DNA from: Clostridium_AD sp050717535
GTDB taxonomy: Bacteria; Bacillota; Clostridia; Clostridiales; Clostridiaceae
Direction of reading: 5' to 3'
NCBI RefSeq assembly: GCF_050717535.1
Contig: NZ_JBOITM010000066.1
Coordinates: 89,245 to 153,244 of the forward strand
DNA: 64,000 bases
In this document: in pieces, positions 42,134 to 50,959 of the stretch
Position numbering within the stretch: position 1 is the first letter of the stretch
Layout of the letters: every line of letters starts with the position of its first letter
Notes under the pieces: model-generated
Told to the model about the DNA's origin: nothing
Database searches by the model: none
What the model saw: the letters and a program-made list of their open reading frames with translations, nothing else
Program-made: the position numbers and the translations under genes

Positions 42134-42997
42134 ATGGATAATAGAGCATTAATACCACTATACCTTAATGGAGATTTAATAAATAATTTATATACCATTG
42201 TAATCCAGGAATTTGCTGAAATTAAAAGTGAAAGTACCAGAAAGATGCTAACGGTTACTACCAGTACTCCATTGTATGAACTTACTTGTGGTAAAATAAT
42301 GCAAGGGGACTTAAATGTTCAATTACTTAATGAGTTCACCTCTCAAAAAATTGAGGAAAGAGTTTCAATTGTAATAACAATTTTATCAAGATTAAAAAAC
42401 ATACTAAACCAGCAAAGTATGTTAAAGATTATAAACAATGAGAGTGATGTAAATAATATAAAAGAATTTGATTTTGTTCAGTTTACAGGTCAATTGTATA
42501 AAAATCCAGTTATAGAATATATAGAAGATATAACTAGGGTTATGGAAATGCAACTGGCATTTTCACCAGAAAGTTTAGAAAATGGTGATGAAAGTAAGGA
42601 ACATACAGTTAAGAGGCAGGTTCTACAAGTACTGAAAGCGGATATGGAAAATTGCAAAAGAGAAAAATGTTTGAAATTCATTAGCAGTAGTATTGGTGAA
42701 ACCAATACAAAAGTTGTAGTTCCCTTAGAGATAAAATATATGGCAGATAATTTAGATTATATTGAAGGTGCTAAAATAACTGTGCTTGGTAAAGTTATAA
42801 GGATTTCAAAGGAAAACGAAAACAATAGTAATTGTTTGCTTAGCGGCACATATTTTGATTATTTAGACCAGGAATATTTTCAAGAATTTAAAAATAGATT
42901 TTTAAAAAATACAAAATTAATAAGAGATTATGATAATAATCAACTAGAAATAAATGAACCTATTATTGAAATTATACCTATAGCAATGTATATTTAA
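42134..42997 (+). CDS. Hypothetical protein, possibly DUF6414-like
   Basis: A 287-residue soluble protein. It begins ALIPLYLNGDLINNLYTIVI and ends IIEIIPIAMYI. A basic/acidic middle region (SPESLENGDESKEHTVKRQV) separates two halves. The late block DYIEGAKITVLGKVIRISK looks like the small beta domain seen in DUF6414 proteins, often found near defence or regulatory genes. That assignment is only suggestive. GGGGG precedes the ATG. The next genes (cca and DUF1292 genes) give no functional hint. Confidence 0.45.
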   Translation: MDNRALIPLYLNGDLINNLYTIVIQEFAEIKSESTRKMLTVTTSTPLYELTCGKIMQGDLNVQLLNEFTSQKIEERVSIVITILSRLKNILNQQSMLKIINNESDVNNIKEFDFVQFTGQLYKNPVIEYIEDITRVMEMQLAFSPESLENGDESKEHTVKRQVLQVLKADMENCKREKCLKFISSSIGETNTKVVVPLEIKYMADNLDYIEGAKITVLGKVIRISKENENNSNCLLSGTYFDYLDQEYFQEFKNRFLKNTKLIRDYDNNQLEINEPIIEIIPIAMYI

Positions 42998-43046
42998 TAT
43001 TAGGAAAGTTGAAATAAATATTAAACTTATATATTGGAGGCATGAA

Positions 43047-43091
43047 TTGGCATTTATTTTTATGCGGTGCGTAGTAAAAGAAGAAGGGTGA
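43047..43091 (+). CDS. Possible 14-codon leader peptide of cca
   Basis: A TTG start (43047) with GGAGG 6 nt upstream encodes MAFIFMRCVVKEEG. Its stop codon TGA overlaps the ribosome binding site of the CCA enzyme gene (start 43097). The layout suggests translational coupling, but the frame is short and may be chance. Confidence 0.3.
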   Translation: MAFIFMRCVVKEEG

Positions 43092-43096
43092 TTGCA

Positions 43097-44452
43097 ATGA
43101 GTATTAAAAACATGGAAATGTATATACCGAAAAATGTAAAAATAATTTTAGATTGTATAAAAGATAATGGATATGAAGCTTTTATAGTTGGTGGAAGTGT
43201 ACGTGATTGTTTAATTGGAACAACCCTGCCCAAGGACTATGATATAACTACTAATGCATTACCTGAAGAGATTGTTAGACTTTTTGATAAGACAGTTCCT
43301 ACAGGCATAGAACACGGAACTGTAACTGTTATGATCGATGGAGATGGATACGAAGTTACAACTTACAGATTAGATGGTAAGTACTTGGATAGCAGAAGAC
43401 CAGAGAGTGTTACATTTGTTCTAAATTTAAAAGAAGATCTAGCTAGAAGAGACTTTACAATAAATGCACTAGCTTTTAATGAGGAGCAAGGTCTTATTGA
43501 TTATTTTGGTGGTATGGAAGATTTAAAAAATAAAACAATTAGAGCAGTAGGCGAGCCGAATAAAAGGTTTCAAGAAGATGCTCTAAGAATGCTCAGAGCT
43601 ATTCGTTTTGCAGCATCCTTAGACTTTTATATAGAAGAAAAAACACTAGAGGCTATAAAATCAAATTCTTACCTTATACTAAATGTAAGTAATGAAAGAA
43701 TTAGAGATGAACTATGTAAGATGATCATAGGTAACAATACTACAAAAGCATTAACAACACTTAAGGATACTAAGCTATTAGAATTTATACTGCCGGAACT
43801 TCAAGTGGCCGTAGGATTTAATCAGCAGAATCCTCATCATGATAAAGATATATTTGAACACACCTTAGCCGTTGTGGAAAACTGTCCACCAAAGCTTAAT
43901 GTGAGAGTAGCAGCATTATTACACGACGTAGCTAAACCAAATTGTTTTACTGTTGATAATAAAGGTATAGGACATTTTTATGGTCATGATAAAAAAGGTG
44001 TTAAAATATCCAAGCAAATACTTAAGAGGCTTAAATTCGACAATCAAAGCATAAATAAAATTAGCACTTTAGTAAATGAACATATGAATGTACTTCCAAA
44101 GCCAACAGATGCTTCTGTAAAGCACCTTATTAATAGGGTGGGTATAAATTTAGTACCTGACCTCTTTGCTTTACAAAGGGCAGATGCGCTAGGCTCACGT
44201 TTTTCAGAAATTCGTTTAGTAGAAATCGAAAAAATGGAAGAAATTGCAATGGCTATTTTAGAATCTAAAGTTCCACTAGCTATAAAAGACCTTGAGATAA
44301 ACGGTGAAGATATAATTAGTAAATTATCGCTTAAGCCAGGGAAAGAAATAGGGATTATGCTAAAATTCCTTTTAGATAAAGTTTTAGAAAATCCTGAATT
44401 AAATATTAAAGAAAAACTTTTAGATATAATTTCTTGTGAATATAAGAAATGA
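43097..44452 (+). CDS. cca: CCA tRNA nucleotidyltransferase
   Basis: Adds or repairs the 3' CCA of tRNAs. The nucleotidyltransferase head has FIVGGSVRDCLIG and DYDITTNALPEE, holding the catalytic aspartates. The nucleotide-specificity block is RRDFTINALAFNEEQGL. The neck region RFQEDALRMLRAIRFAASL matches class II CCA enzymes. A C-terminal HD phosphohydrolase-like segment (HHDKDIFEHT and LLHDVAKP) is present. ATG at 43097 follows AAGGGTG; an in-frame start at 43067 has no site. About 451 residues. Confidence 0.95.
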   Translation: MSIKNMEMYIPKNVKIILDCIKDNGYEAFIVGGSVRDCLIGTTLPKDYDITTNALPEEIVRLFDKTVPTGIEHGTVTVMIDGDGYEVTTYRLDGKYLDSRRPESVTFVLNLKEDLARRDFTINALAFNEEQGLIDYFGGMEDLKNKTIRAVGEPNKRFQEDALRMLRAIRFAASLDFYIEEKTLEAIKSNSYLILNVSNERIRDELCKMIIGNNTTKALTTLKDTKLLEFILPELQVAVGFNQQNPHHDKDIFEHTLAVVENCPPKLNVRVAALLHDVAKPNCFTVDNKGIGHFYGHDKKGVKISKQILKRLKFDNQSINKISTLVNEHMNVLPKPTDASVKHLINRVGINLVPDLFALQRADALGSRFSEIRLVEIEKMEEIAMAILESKVPLAIKDLEINGEDIISKLSLKPGKEIGIMLKFLLDKVLENPELNIKEKLLDIISCEYKK

Positions 44453-44493
44453 AAAGTCACACCTTTCTTTTAAAGGTTTGGTGTCACTTTTTT
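44452..44493 (+). terminator. Terminator of cca
   Basis: An imperfect hairpin AAAAGTCACACCTTT...AAAGGTTTGGTGTCACTTTT directly follows the stop codon and continues into TTTATAATTT. Confidence 0.75.
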
Positions 44494-44692
44494 ATAATTT
44501 AGTCCACTTTATGAGAACTTCTGTGTATAATTTGTAAATTTAACTTGAAAAAAATTTGCGCTGAGTTATTATAAAAATTTGGTATAAAACTTTCATTTAG
44601 GCACAATCTAATAAAGGTATATGAAAATAAATAGATGCTTTTTAAAGATTTATTGTTTATATGACTAAGCCTAAGTTAAAGGAGAAATGAAT

Positions 44693-44932
44693 ATGAAAGC
44701 TAATGAAACAATTACTGTAGTAAATGAATATGGAAAGAAAGTAGATTTGGAATTGATTGATGCAATTAAAATGGATGGAAATGAATATGTTATAGTTGGT
44801 CCTAAGGATTCAGATGAGGCTTATGCTTATAGGTCAGTTGTAAAAAATGGTGAGACAGAATACTCATCCATAGGCCTTGGAGCTGAGTTTAAAAAGGTGT
44901 TAGACAAGTATAATGAGCACCAAGACCAATAA
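44693..44932 (+). CDS. DUF1292 domain-containing protein
   Basis: A 79-residue acidic protein of the DUF1292 family, common in Firmicutes and of unknown function. The family pattern is present: TVVNEYGKKVDLELIDAIK, then an internal EYVIVGPKDSDEAYAYR and a final FKKVLDKYNE. ATG at 44693 is preferred because AAAGGAG lies 8 nt upstream; the ATG at 44687 is only 2 nt from it. It is followed at 18 bp by a small hypothetical gene. A second member lies at 48315. Confidence 0.85.
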   Translation: MKANETITVVNEYGKKVDLELIDAIKMDGNEYVIVGPKDSDEAYAYRSVVKNGETEYSSIGLGAEFKKVLDKYNEHQDQ

Positions 44933-44950
44933 TTGGTAGGAGGTTTTTAT

Positions 44951-45127
44951 ATGAAAAATCGTGAAGAGGCTCACAAGGAAAATCTACGTGATTATATTAA
45001 AAAAGATACAAAATCGCAAAATGCACATTCTAAAAATCAAATAATTCAATCGGTGGAAGAAAGTGCAATTAATGAAAGTGTTTTTGAAACTAAAAAAAGT
45101 GAGTATGGTGGAGTTAAGTCAGAATAG
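44951..45127 (+). CDS. Small hypothetical protein (58 aa)
   Basis: An unrecognised hydrophilic protein, MKNREEAHKENLRDYIKK at the start and rich in Lys, Glu, Ser and Asn throughout. It is probably disordered. GTAGGAGG lies 7 nt before the ATG, and it directly follows the DUF1292 gene, with a terminator after it, so translation is likely. An in-frame alternative at 44933 lies before that site. Confidence 0.6.
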   Translation: MKNREEAHKENLRDYIKKDTKSQNAHSKNQIIQSVEESAINESVFETKKSEYGGVKSE

Positions 45128-45154
45128 TTAATACGTATAGCAAAACAAAGGAGG

Positions 45155-45199
45155 CAGATGTTTATTATCTAAAATATGATAATAAACATCTGTTATTTT
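45155..45199 (+). terminator. Terminator of the DUF1292 / 58-aa unit
   Basis: CAGATGTTTATTATC pairs perfectly (15 bp) with GATAATAAACATCTG around a short AT loop, followed by TTATTTTG. Confidence 0.85.
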
Positions 45200-45268
45200 G
45201 TTATAATGAAATAATAGAAGAATACATAAACACATAAATATTAATAATAAAAAGAAGGGAACTAAAAT

Positions 45269-45898
45269 ATGAAAAAAATGTTTGAACAATTTGAAAATCA
45301 TCTAATGGAAGATGAGAAGCCTTCGACATATTTCAATAATATAATAAATGATGACAGCATCTTTAATGACTACCCATATACATTATTAAGGGCATTAGTA
45401 GACACTAATCAATCTCCAGAACATCATCCAGAAGGAAATGTATGGATTCATACAATGCTGGTGGTAGATAATGCAGCAAAGGTAAAAGGGTTAAGTGAAA
45501 ATCCAAGAGCATTTATGTGGGGTGCATTATTACATGATTTAGGGAAAGCCCCTACAACAAAAATCCGTAAGGGAAAAATAACATCTTATGGCCATGACAC
45601 AATGGGTGCAGAGCTTTGTAGAAAATTTCTTGAGAAATTTACACAGGACGAGGAATTTATTAAGCGGGTTACATCTTTAGTTAGGTGGCATATGCAAACT
45701 CTCTTTGTAATGAAAGATCTACCTTTTGGGGATGTTAAAAGCATGTCAAAGGAAATTTCTATTAGTGAAATTGCCATGTTATCACAGTGTGATAGACTGG
45801 GTAGGGCTGAGCTTAGTGAGGAAAAAATCAAAGAGGAAAAGGAAAATATCAAAGCTTTTGTTCGAAAGTGTGAAGAAGAGTTATCGCTATTAAAATGA
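45269..45898 (+). CDS. HD domain-containing phosphohydrolase
   Basis: A 209-residue metal-dependent HD-domain protein. Key motifs: WIHTMLVVDNAAKV (first His), WGALLHDLGKAPTTKI (the HD pair), SYGHDTMGAELCRKFL and LVRWHMQTLFV. The layout resembles the HD part of bacterial tRNA nucleotidyltransferases, and a CCA enzyme gene lies nearby, but it could act on other phosphate monoesters or diesters. AAGAAGGGA lies before the ATG. It is followed at 8 bp by a palindromic element. Confidence 0.85.
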   Translation: MKKMFEQFENHLMEDEKPSTYFNNIINDDSIFNDYPYTLLRALVDTNQSPEHHPEGNVWIHTMLVVDNAAKVKGLSENPRAFMWGALLHDLGKAPTTKIRKGKITSYGHDTMGAELCRKFLEKFTQDEEFIKRVTSLVRWHMQTLFVMKDLPFGDVKSMSKEISISEIAMLSQCDRLGRAELSEEKIKEEKENIKAFVRKCEEELSLLK

Positions 45899-45905
45899 GG
45901 TATTA

Positions 45906-46098
45906 AGTAAGAGTATATATTGTTACAGCTGCATTCGCTTCGCTAAGTAATTCTACAATTTATTTTATTTATAGTTGCTAAAAACCGCAAACTCGCTAGC
46001 GCTCAAACATGCGGTTTTCTTCACGCAACCATAAATAAAATAAATTGTGAATTACTAAGGCTTGCTCAAATGCAGCTTACACAATATATACTCTTACT
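45906..46098. repeat. Palindromic element A, copy 4 (193 bp)
   Basis: An 18-bp perfect terminal inverted repeat AGTAAGAGTATATATTGT (45906-45923 and 46081-46098). Inside are AGCTGCATT/AATGCAGCT, ATTTATTTTATTTA/TAAATAAAATAAAT and GTTGC/GCAAC pairs. The apical stem is AAAACCGCA/TGCGGTTTT around the loop AACTCGCTAGCGCTCAAACA. It starts 8 bp after the HD gene stop. Confidence 0.88.
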
Positions 46099-46249
46099 AT
46101 ATAAACTCAAATTTTAAAAGCTACTAGGATGTATGTTTAAAGTTCTAATTTTCTATAAAAACATATGGTATACTTATAGGGTATTCAATGAAAGGTATTC
46201 ACGTAGTACAAAAGAACTCATGGCCTGCGGTCATGAGGGGGTTAGATAG

Positions 46250-47137
46250 ATGGAGATGATGATTAGGGTGAGATATGAAGGGGTAGTATATAGACCGCCT
46301 AGTGAGGCAAAGAGTCTTATACTACAAGCTACTATAGGTTGTTCACATAATGGGTGTACTTTTTGTGGAATGTACAAAGAAAAGAAGTTTAGGATACGTG
46401 ATTTAAAAGATATTATGGAAGATTTAGAATGTGCTAGTTTAACCTATGGAAAAGTTAAAAAAGTGTTTCTTGCAGATGGAGATGCTCTAGTGCTTGAAAC
46501 TAGTAAATTGAAATCTATTTTATTAAAAATAAGAGAATTATTTCCGGAATGCGTGCGAGTGGGAATATATTCTACTCCTAAGGATATTTTAAGGAAATCA
46601 ATAGAGGAACTTAGGCAGCTCAAGAATTTGGGTATTGGCATTGTGTATCTAGGAGTTGAATCTGGGAGTGATGAAATATTAAAAGGCATAAATAAGGGAA
46701 TAACTACGAGCGAGATGCTTATGGCAGGGCGAAAGGTTAAAGAGAGCGGGATAAAGTTATCTACGACTCTTATCTCAGGAATAGGTGGTAGGTCAAAAAC
46801 AAGTGAGCATGCAATAGAATCTGCTAAACTTATAAGTGCTATAAACCCGGATTATATAGGCTTTTTAACATTGATGTTAGAGATTGGAACCCCATTATAT
46901 GAAGAGGCGCAGAAGTCTATTTTTCATATATTAACTCCAAAGCAAATAATGTATGAGTTAAAAGAATTCATAGAAAATGTAGAAGTTACCAACTGTATGT
47001 TTAGAAGCAATCATGCTTCTAATTATATTGCGCTTTCGGGAACATTGCCACAAGATAAGAATTTGTTATTAAAAGACATTAATTTCGCACTGAAAGGCGC
47101 GCATGAGTATAAGAAAGAAGATTATAGACAATTATAG
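46250..47137 (+). CDS. Radical SAM protein
   Basis: A 295-residue radical S-adenosylmethionine enzyme. The Fe-S motif is ATIGCSHNGCTFCGMYKEK (C-x4-C-x2-C), which differs slightly from the canonical C-x3-C-x2-C. The SAM-binding GGE-like segment lies around FLADGDALVLE. Later, GIGIVYLGVESGSDEILKGI and STTLISGIGGR follow the Elp3/HemN-like layout. Substrate unknown. GGGGG precedes the ATG by 8 nt. birA lies 65 bp downstream and could be co-transcribed. Confidence 0.88.
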   Translation: MEMMIRVRYEGVVYRPPSEAKSLILQATIGCSHNGCTFCGMYKEKKFRIRDLKDIMEDLECASLTYGKVKKVFLADGDALVLETSKLKSILLKIRELFPECVRVGIYSTPKDILRKSIEELRQLKNLGIGIVYLGVESGSDEILKGINKGITTSEMLMAGRKVKESGIKLSTTLISGIGGRSKTSEHAIESAKLISAINPDYIGFLTLMLEIGTPLYEEAQKSIFHILTPKQIMYELKEFIENVEVTNCMFRSNHASNYIALSGTLPQDKNLLLKDINFALKGAHEYKKEDYRQL

Positions 47138-47202
47138 ATAAATATAAAATATACAGACTATCTTTTTTAGAACCTTATAAAACAAAAGAGGGTGTGGATC
47201 AT

Positions 47203-48192
47203 ATGAAAGGGAAAATTCTTAAGTTACTTAAGGAAAGTGGAAGTGAGTTTGTATCTGGTCAAAAGATCAGTGAAAAGCTAGGAGTTAGTCGTGCTGCCAT
47301 ATGGAAATACATAAATATAATCAAAGAGGATGGCTATGAAATTGAAGCAATTTCAAGAAAGGGCTACAGAATAATATCCTCACCAGATATACTTACCTTT
47401 GAAGAAATTAAAGACTATCTAAGTACTGAGTACATAGGTAAAAATTTGATATACAACGATTCTATAGGTTCAACTAATTCAAAGGCTAAGGAATTAGCAG
47501 AGGGTGGAGAAAAGCACGGTACAGTTATAATAAGTGAAGAACAAACTACAGGACGTGGAAGGCTGGGGAGGAATTGGGTATCTCCTAAATATAAGGGCAT
47601 ATGGATGTCAATAATACTTAGGCCCAATATAATTACAGAGAACATATCGCAAATAACATTACTTGGAGCAGCGGCTGTTCAAAAGGCTATTATGAAAATG
47701 GGTATTAAAACAAGTATTAAGTGGCCTAATGATATAGTACTTAATAATAGAAAAATTTGTGGCATACTAACAGAAATGAGTGGAGAAATAGATCATATTA
47801 ATTACCTAGTTATGGGAATTGGTATTAATGTGAACTTGGATGAAGAAGATATACCAATGGATCTAAAAGAAGTTGCCACTTCACTTTTAGTGGAGAGTGG
47901 AAAACATATTGATAGAAAGATTTTACTTGCTAACGTATTAAACAGTTTTGAGGAATTATATAGTGATTTTGTGGGAAATGGAAATATAAAAGAAACTATA
48001 GATATTTGTAGAAAAAACTCTATACTTATAGGAAAAGAAATTCAATTAATTAACAGAGGAAAAATAGCAACAGTTAAGGCAATAGATATAAGTGATAGTG
48101 GAGAATTAGTTATTGAAAATCCTAAGGGAGTGCTAGAATATATTGTTTCAGGGGAAGTCTCTATAAGAGGAATGTATGGATATGGGAAATAA
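47203..48192 (+). CDS. birA: Biotin-protein ligase / biotin repressor BirA
   Basis: Attaches biotin to carboxylase carrier proteins and, with bound biotinyl-AMP, represses biotin genes. An N-terminal winged helix (SGQKISEKLGVSRAAIWKYI) is followed by the ligase domain. The adenylate-binding glycine loop is EEQTTGRGRLGRNW near residue 115. Also seen are SIKWPNDIVLNNRKICGIL, GIGINVN and a C-terminal SH3-like domain. ATG at 47203 lies 8 nt after GAGGGTG; the in-frame GTG at 47194 overlaps that site. About 329 residues. Confidence 0.95.
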   Translation: MKGKILKLLKESGSEFVSGQKISEKLGVSRAAIWKYINIIKEDGYEIEAISRKGYRIISSPDILTFEEIKDYLSTEYIGKNLIYNDSIGSTNSKAKELAEGGEKHGTVIISEEQTTGRGRLGRNWVSPKYKGIWMSIILRPNIITENISQITLLGAAAVQKAIMKMGIKTSIKWPNDIVLNNRKICGILTEMSGEIDHINYLVMGIGINVNLDEEDIPMDLKEVATSLLVESGKHIDRKILLANVLNSFEELYSDFVGNGNIKETIDICRKNSILIGKEIQLINRGKIATVKAIDISDSGELVIENPKGVLEYIVSGEVSIRGMYGYGK

Positions 48193-48314
48193 AAATATTA
48201 GTATACTTGAAAAATGATTAAGCTTAAAATATACTTAAAATCTATGTTTTCATATAGACATAGTAGCCTTATTAAAGGTATAATATTATTATTAAGGTTG
48301 AAAGGAGAATGTTT

Positions 48315-48557
48315 ATGGAAGAAAATAAAATTATATCAATGATGGACGAAGATGGAGAAAAGGTTGATTTTGAATTAGTTGAAATCATTGAATTAGAAGA
48401 AATTAAATATGCTTTATTAGCTCCTATAGGAGAGGAAGAGGATGCTTTCGTCTATAAAATCGAAACCGTAGAGGGCAAAGAGCAATATATTGCAGTAGAA
48501 GATGAAGAAGAATTTGAAAGAGTATTAGAAGAATATGAATCAACTTTCGATGAATAA
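48315..48557 (+). CDS. DUF1292 domain-containing protein (second copy)
   Basis: An 80-residue, very acidic DUF1292 protein, homologous to the one at 44693: MMDEDGEKVDFELVEIIELE, EDAFVYKIE, then EEFERVLEEYES at the end. ATG at 48315 lies 7 nt after AAGGAG; the ATG at 48309 is too close. The function is unknown. It is monocistronic, followed by a strong terminator. Confidence 0.85.
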   Translation: MEENKIISMMDEDGEKVDFELVEIIELEEIKYALLAPIGEEEDAFVYKIETVEGKEQYIAVEDEEEFERVLEEYESTFDE

Positions 48558-48577
48558 ATAATATGGCAATAAATAAT

Positions 48578-48617
48578 ATAGCCAATAGACCGTAAAGGTT
48601 TATTGGCTATATTATTA
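48578..48617 (+). terminator. Terminator of the second DUF1292 gene
   Basis: TATAGCCAATAGACC pairs with GGTTTATTGGCTATA (one G-T type mismatch) around GTAAA, followed by TTATT. Confidence 0.8.
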
Positions 48618-48727
48618 TAAATGCACTGTTTTATGATAAGATAGAGTTAGGCACATGAAATAGATTAAAATACAGATTTGCGATTTATTTCAATGTGACT
48701 TAATGTATAGGAGGAAAATAAATAAAT

Positions 48728-49228
48728 ATGGGAAAAGTTAACATTGTAGATATTGATATGCAAGCACTTATAGAAACAATTTCACATGAAGATGATAATT
48801 TAGGAAAAAGTTTTTTAGATAAACACACTGGCGAGGTTATATATATTCCTACAGAAGTAAGTACAGCCTTAGAGAATGGGACTTTAAAGGATGACACTTT
48901 CGATACTTGGCTAAAAGAATTTGTTATGGTAGCTATACTTATTAATGAAGATGAGGTTAATAGATATTTGAGCACACCACTTATAGATCAAAATTTTTAT
49001 ATAAGTGCAATGAAGAGATATGTTAATAATATAGTTAATAATTCAGACTTAAAACAAGAACTGAATAAGGCATTAAACAGTAAAGATCCAGTAAAAAAAT
49101 TTAAACACGTTTTAATGGATAAAGAAAATATGACAGAAGAATGGTATAAGTATGAAGATAGTTGTATAGCTGAATTTGTTAGAGAGTGGTTAAACTCAAA
49201 TGGTATTGAATTAAAGTATTTAAATTAA
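48728..49228 (+). CDS. UPF0158 family protein
   Basis: A 166-residue cytosolic protein of the UPF0158 family, unknown function. It shows the family start IVDIDMQALIETISHEDD followed by FLDKHTGEVIYIP, and a C-terminal EEWYKYEDSCIAEFVREWLN. AGGAGG lies 13 nt before the ATG, longer than normal; no better in-frame start is seen. No clear operon partner. Confidence 0.83.
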   Translation: MGKVNIVDIDMQALIETISHEDDNLGKSFLDKHTGEVIYIPTEVSTALENGTLKDDTFDTWLKEFVMVAILINEDEVNRYLSTPLIDQNFYISAMKRYVNNIVNNSDLKQELNKALNSKDPVKKFKHVLMDKENMTEEWYKYEDSCIAEFVREWLNSNGIELKYLN

Positions 49229-49374
49229 ATTAGAAAAAAATAGCCAATATGTTGATTTTTTCTTCAAACATAATTTTTGAAATAGTTAAGCACAGTGTGA
49301 TATTATTATTTTGTATAAAACTTTACTTTTATGCATTTTTAAAATTAAATATGGCTTAAATTAAAATAATAGGG

Positions 49375-49950
49375 GTGAGAATTATTAAAAATGAATTTTA
49401 TGATAGGATTCGTGAAAATCCAGTAATTGCAGCAGTAAACAATTTGGAAAAGTTAGAGAAAGCTATACAATCCCCTTGTGAAATTATTTTCTTGCTTACA
49501 GGAAGTATTTTTAATTTACAAGAACTTGTTAATAAAGCAAAGGCAAGTAATAAGAGTGTATTTGTACATTTGGATCTAATTGAAGGGTTTTCAAGAAATG
49601 CCTGTGCACTACAATATATTAATGAAATTATAAAGCCCAATGGAATTATCACTACTAAAAGTAGCCTTATCAGAACTGCAAAGGAAATGGGGTTATTTTC
49701 TATACAGAGACTTTTTATGCTAGATGCATTATCATTAGAAAGCGGTATAAATTCTATTAAAAACATAAGGCCTGATGCTGTAGAAATATTACCTGGAATT
49801 ATGCCAAGGGTAACGAAAACAATTGGTACAGAAGTAAATATTCCTATAATTACTGGGGGTTTAATTTCAGACAAAGAAGATGTAATTGCTAGTATTAAGG
49901 CAGGGGCAATTGGTATTTCAACAAGCAAAGAAGAAATATGGTATATGTAA
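49375..49950 (+). CDS. glpP: Glycerol-3-phosphate-responsive antiterminator GlpP
   Basis: RNA-binding antiterminator that, with glycerol 3-phosphate, allows transcription of glycerol-use genes. TIM-barrel-like blocks: ENPVIAAVNN, FLLTGSIFNL, VFVHLDLIEGFSRN, GIITTKSSLIRTAKE, DAVEILPGIMPR, PIITGGLISDKEDV and GAIGISTS. The annotated GTG (49375) falls inside the only Shine-Dalgarno (AGGGGTGA, 49371-49378). The true start may be the ATT at 49384 (spacing 5), giving a protein of about 188 residues with the usual family length. The next gene, MgtC-like, is 64 bp downstream; no glycerol genes are in the window. Confidence 0.9.
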   Translation: MRIIKNEFYDRIRENPVIAAVNNLEKLEKAIQSPCEIIFLLTGSIFNLQELVNKAKASNKSVFVHLDLIEGFSRNACALQYINEIIKPNGIITTKSSLIRTAKEMGLFSIQRLFMLDALSLESGINSIKNIRPDAVEILPGIMPRVTKTIGTEVNIPIITGGLISDKEDVIASIKAGAIGISTSKEEIWYM

Positions 49951-50014
49951 TTGTGCATATATTAGCTTATAATTAATTATAATAGAATATGATAAATTTG
50001 TTGGGGGTATATAC

Positions 50015-50719
50015 ATGTTAGCATATGAAGTAGCAATAAGGCTTGCCCTTGCTGTTGTAGTTGGTGGTTTGATTGGATATGAGAGGGAAGTTAAAAATAG
50101 GCCAGCTGGTTTTAGAACGCATATTCTAGTATGTTTAGGTGCTGCCATTACATCAATGATACAATTATATTCGATTCAAGATACAACCAATATAATACTG
50201 CAGCATCCAGAACTTCAGAATGCCTTAAAAGCAGATATTGGAAGGCTAGGAGCACAAGTTATAACAGGAGTAGGTTTTTTAGGCGCAGGGACTATAATGC
50301 ACGAAAAGGGGTCAGTAAAAGGACTTACTACTGCGGCAAGTATATGGACAGTGGCATGTATTGGGCTTGCAGTTGGTCTAGGTTATTACACATTAACTAT
50401 ATTATCAACAATATTTGTTTTTATAGTATTGGTATTTTTTAAGACTTTTGAGGCTAAACTTTTTAAAAACACTAATGTGCTTAAAATAGAAATTCAATAT
50501 GGTAACAAGAAAAACATGGTAGAAAAATTAGAACAATATTTTGAGGGTATGAGCATAAAAGTTAAGACTATAGACTTTGCTATAGATGATGAGGATGAAA
50601 ATCCAGAATATAGTACGACAATATATACGATCTTAGCACCAAGGCATATTAAGACTAATAAAATAGTACAGAGCTTATGCACCTTTGAAGAAATATACAA
50701 AGCCAATATAGTAGAATAA
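50015..50719 (+). CDS. MgtC/SapB family membrane protein
   Basis: A 234-residue protein. The N-terminal half is the MgtC membrane domain with about five helices (IRLALAVVVGGLIGYERE, GFRTHILVCLGAAITSMI, GVGFLGAGTIMHEKGSVKGL, ASIWTVACIGLAVGLGYY). The C-terminal half is a soluble ACT-like domain. Conserved acidic and glycine residues match the family, which is linked to magnesium limitation and virulence in other bacteria. It may be co-transcribed with glpP. A strong hairpin terminator follows. Confidence 0.92.
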   Translation: MLAYEVAIRLALAVVVGGLIGYEREVKNRPAGFRTHILVCLGAAITSMIQLYSIQDTTNIILQHPELQNALKADIGRLGAQVITGVGFLGAGTIMHEKGSVKGLTTAASIWTVACIGLAVGLGYYTLTILSTIFVFIVLVFFKTFEAKLFKNTNVLKIEIQYGNKKNMVEKLEQYFEGMSIKVKTIDFAIDDEDENPEYSTTIYTILAPRHIKTNKIVQSLCTFEEIYKANIVE

Positions 50720-50799
50720 AAAATAAGGATTATAAATTTAGTTATTGAGACATTATATATATTAAAAATATCTCAACAAATAAGATAAAAATTAATGTA

Positions 50800-50905
50800 T
50801 AAAGCAATTTTTTGAATTTATTCATAATTATCACCCCATTTTATATTGTATGTTAAATGGGGTGATAAAATTATTAAACTTAGAAAAATTATGAATAAAA
50901 AGCAA
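50800..50905. repeat. Imperfect palindrome downstream of the MgtC gene
   Basis: TTTATTCATAATTATCACCCC (50816 region) has its complement on the right (GGGGTGATAA ... AATTATGAATAAA), interrupted by about 19 bases. It does not match the A, B or C repeats. Confidence 0.4.
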
Positions 50906-50913
50906 CCAAATAA

Positions 50914-50947
50914 AGAGAGCCCTTATTATCAATAAGGACTCTCTTTT
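50914..50947. terminator. Bidirectional terminator between mgtC-like and helicase genes
   Basis: AGAGAGCCCTTATT pairs (with one mismatch) with AATAAGGACTCTCT, followed by TTTGAG; A-rich on the other side. Confidence 0.78.
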
Positions 50948-50959
50948 GAGTTAATAAAT

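Noticed and set aside
49398..49958. A 186-codon open frame antisense to glpP
   Set aside because: It is a shadow of the GlpP coding frame: codon use and protein-family match are clear for GlpP, and the antisense frame has no ribosome site or recognisable domain.
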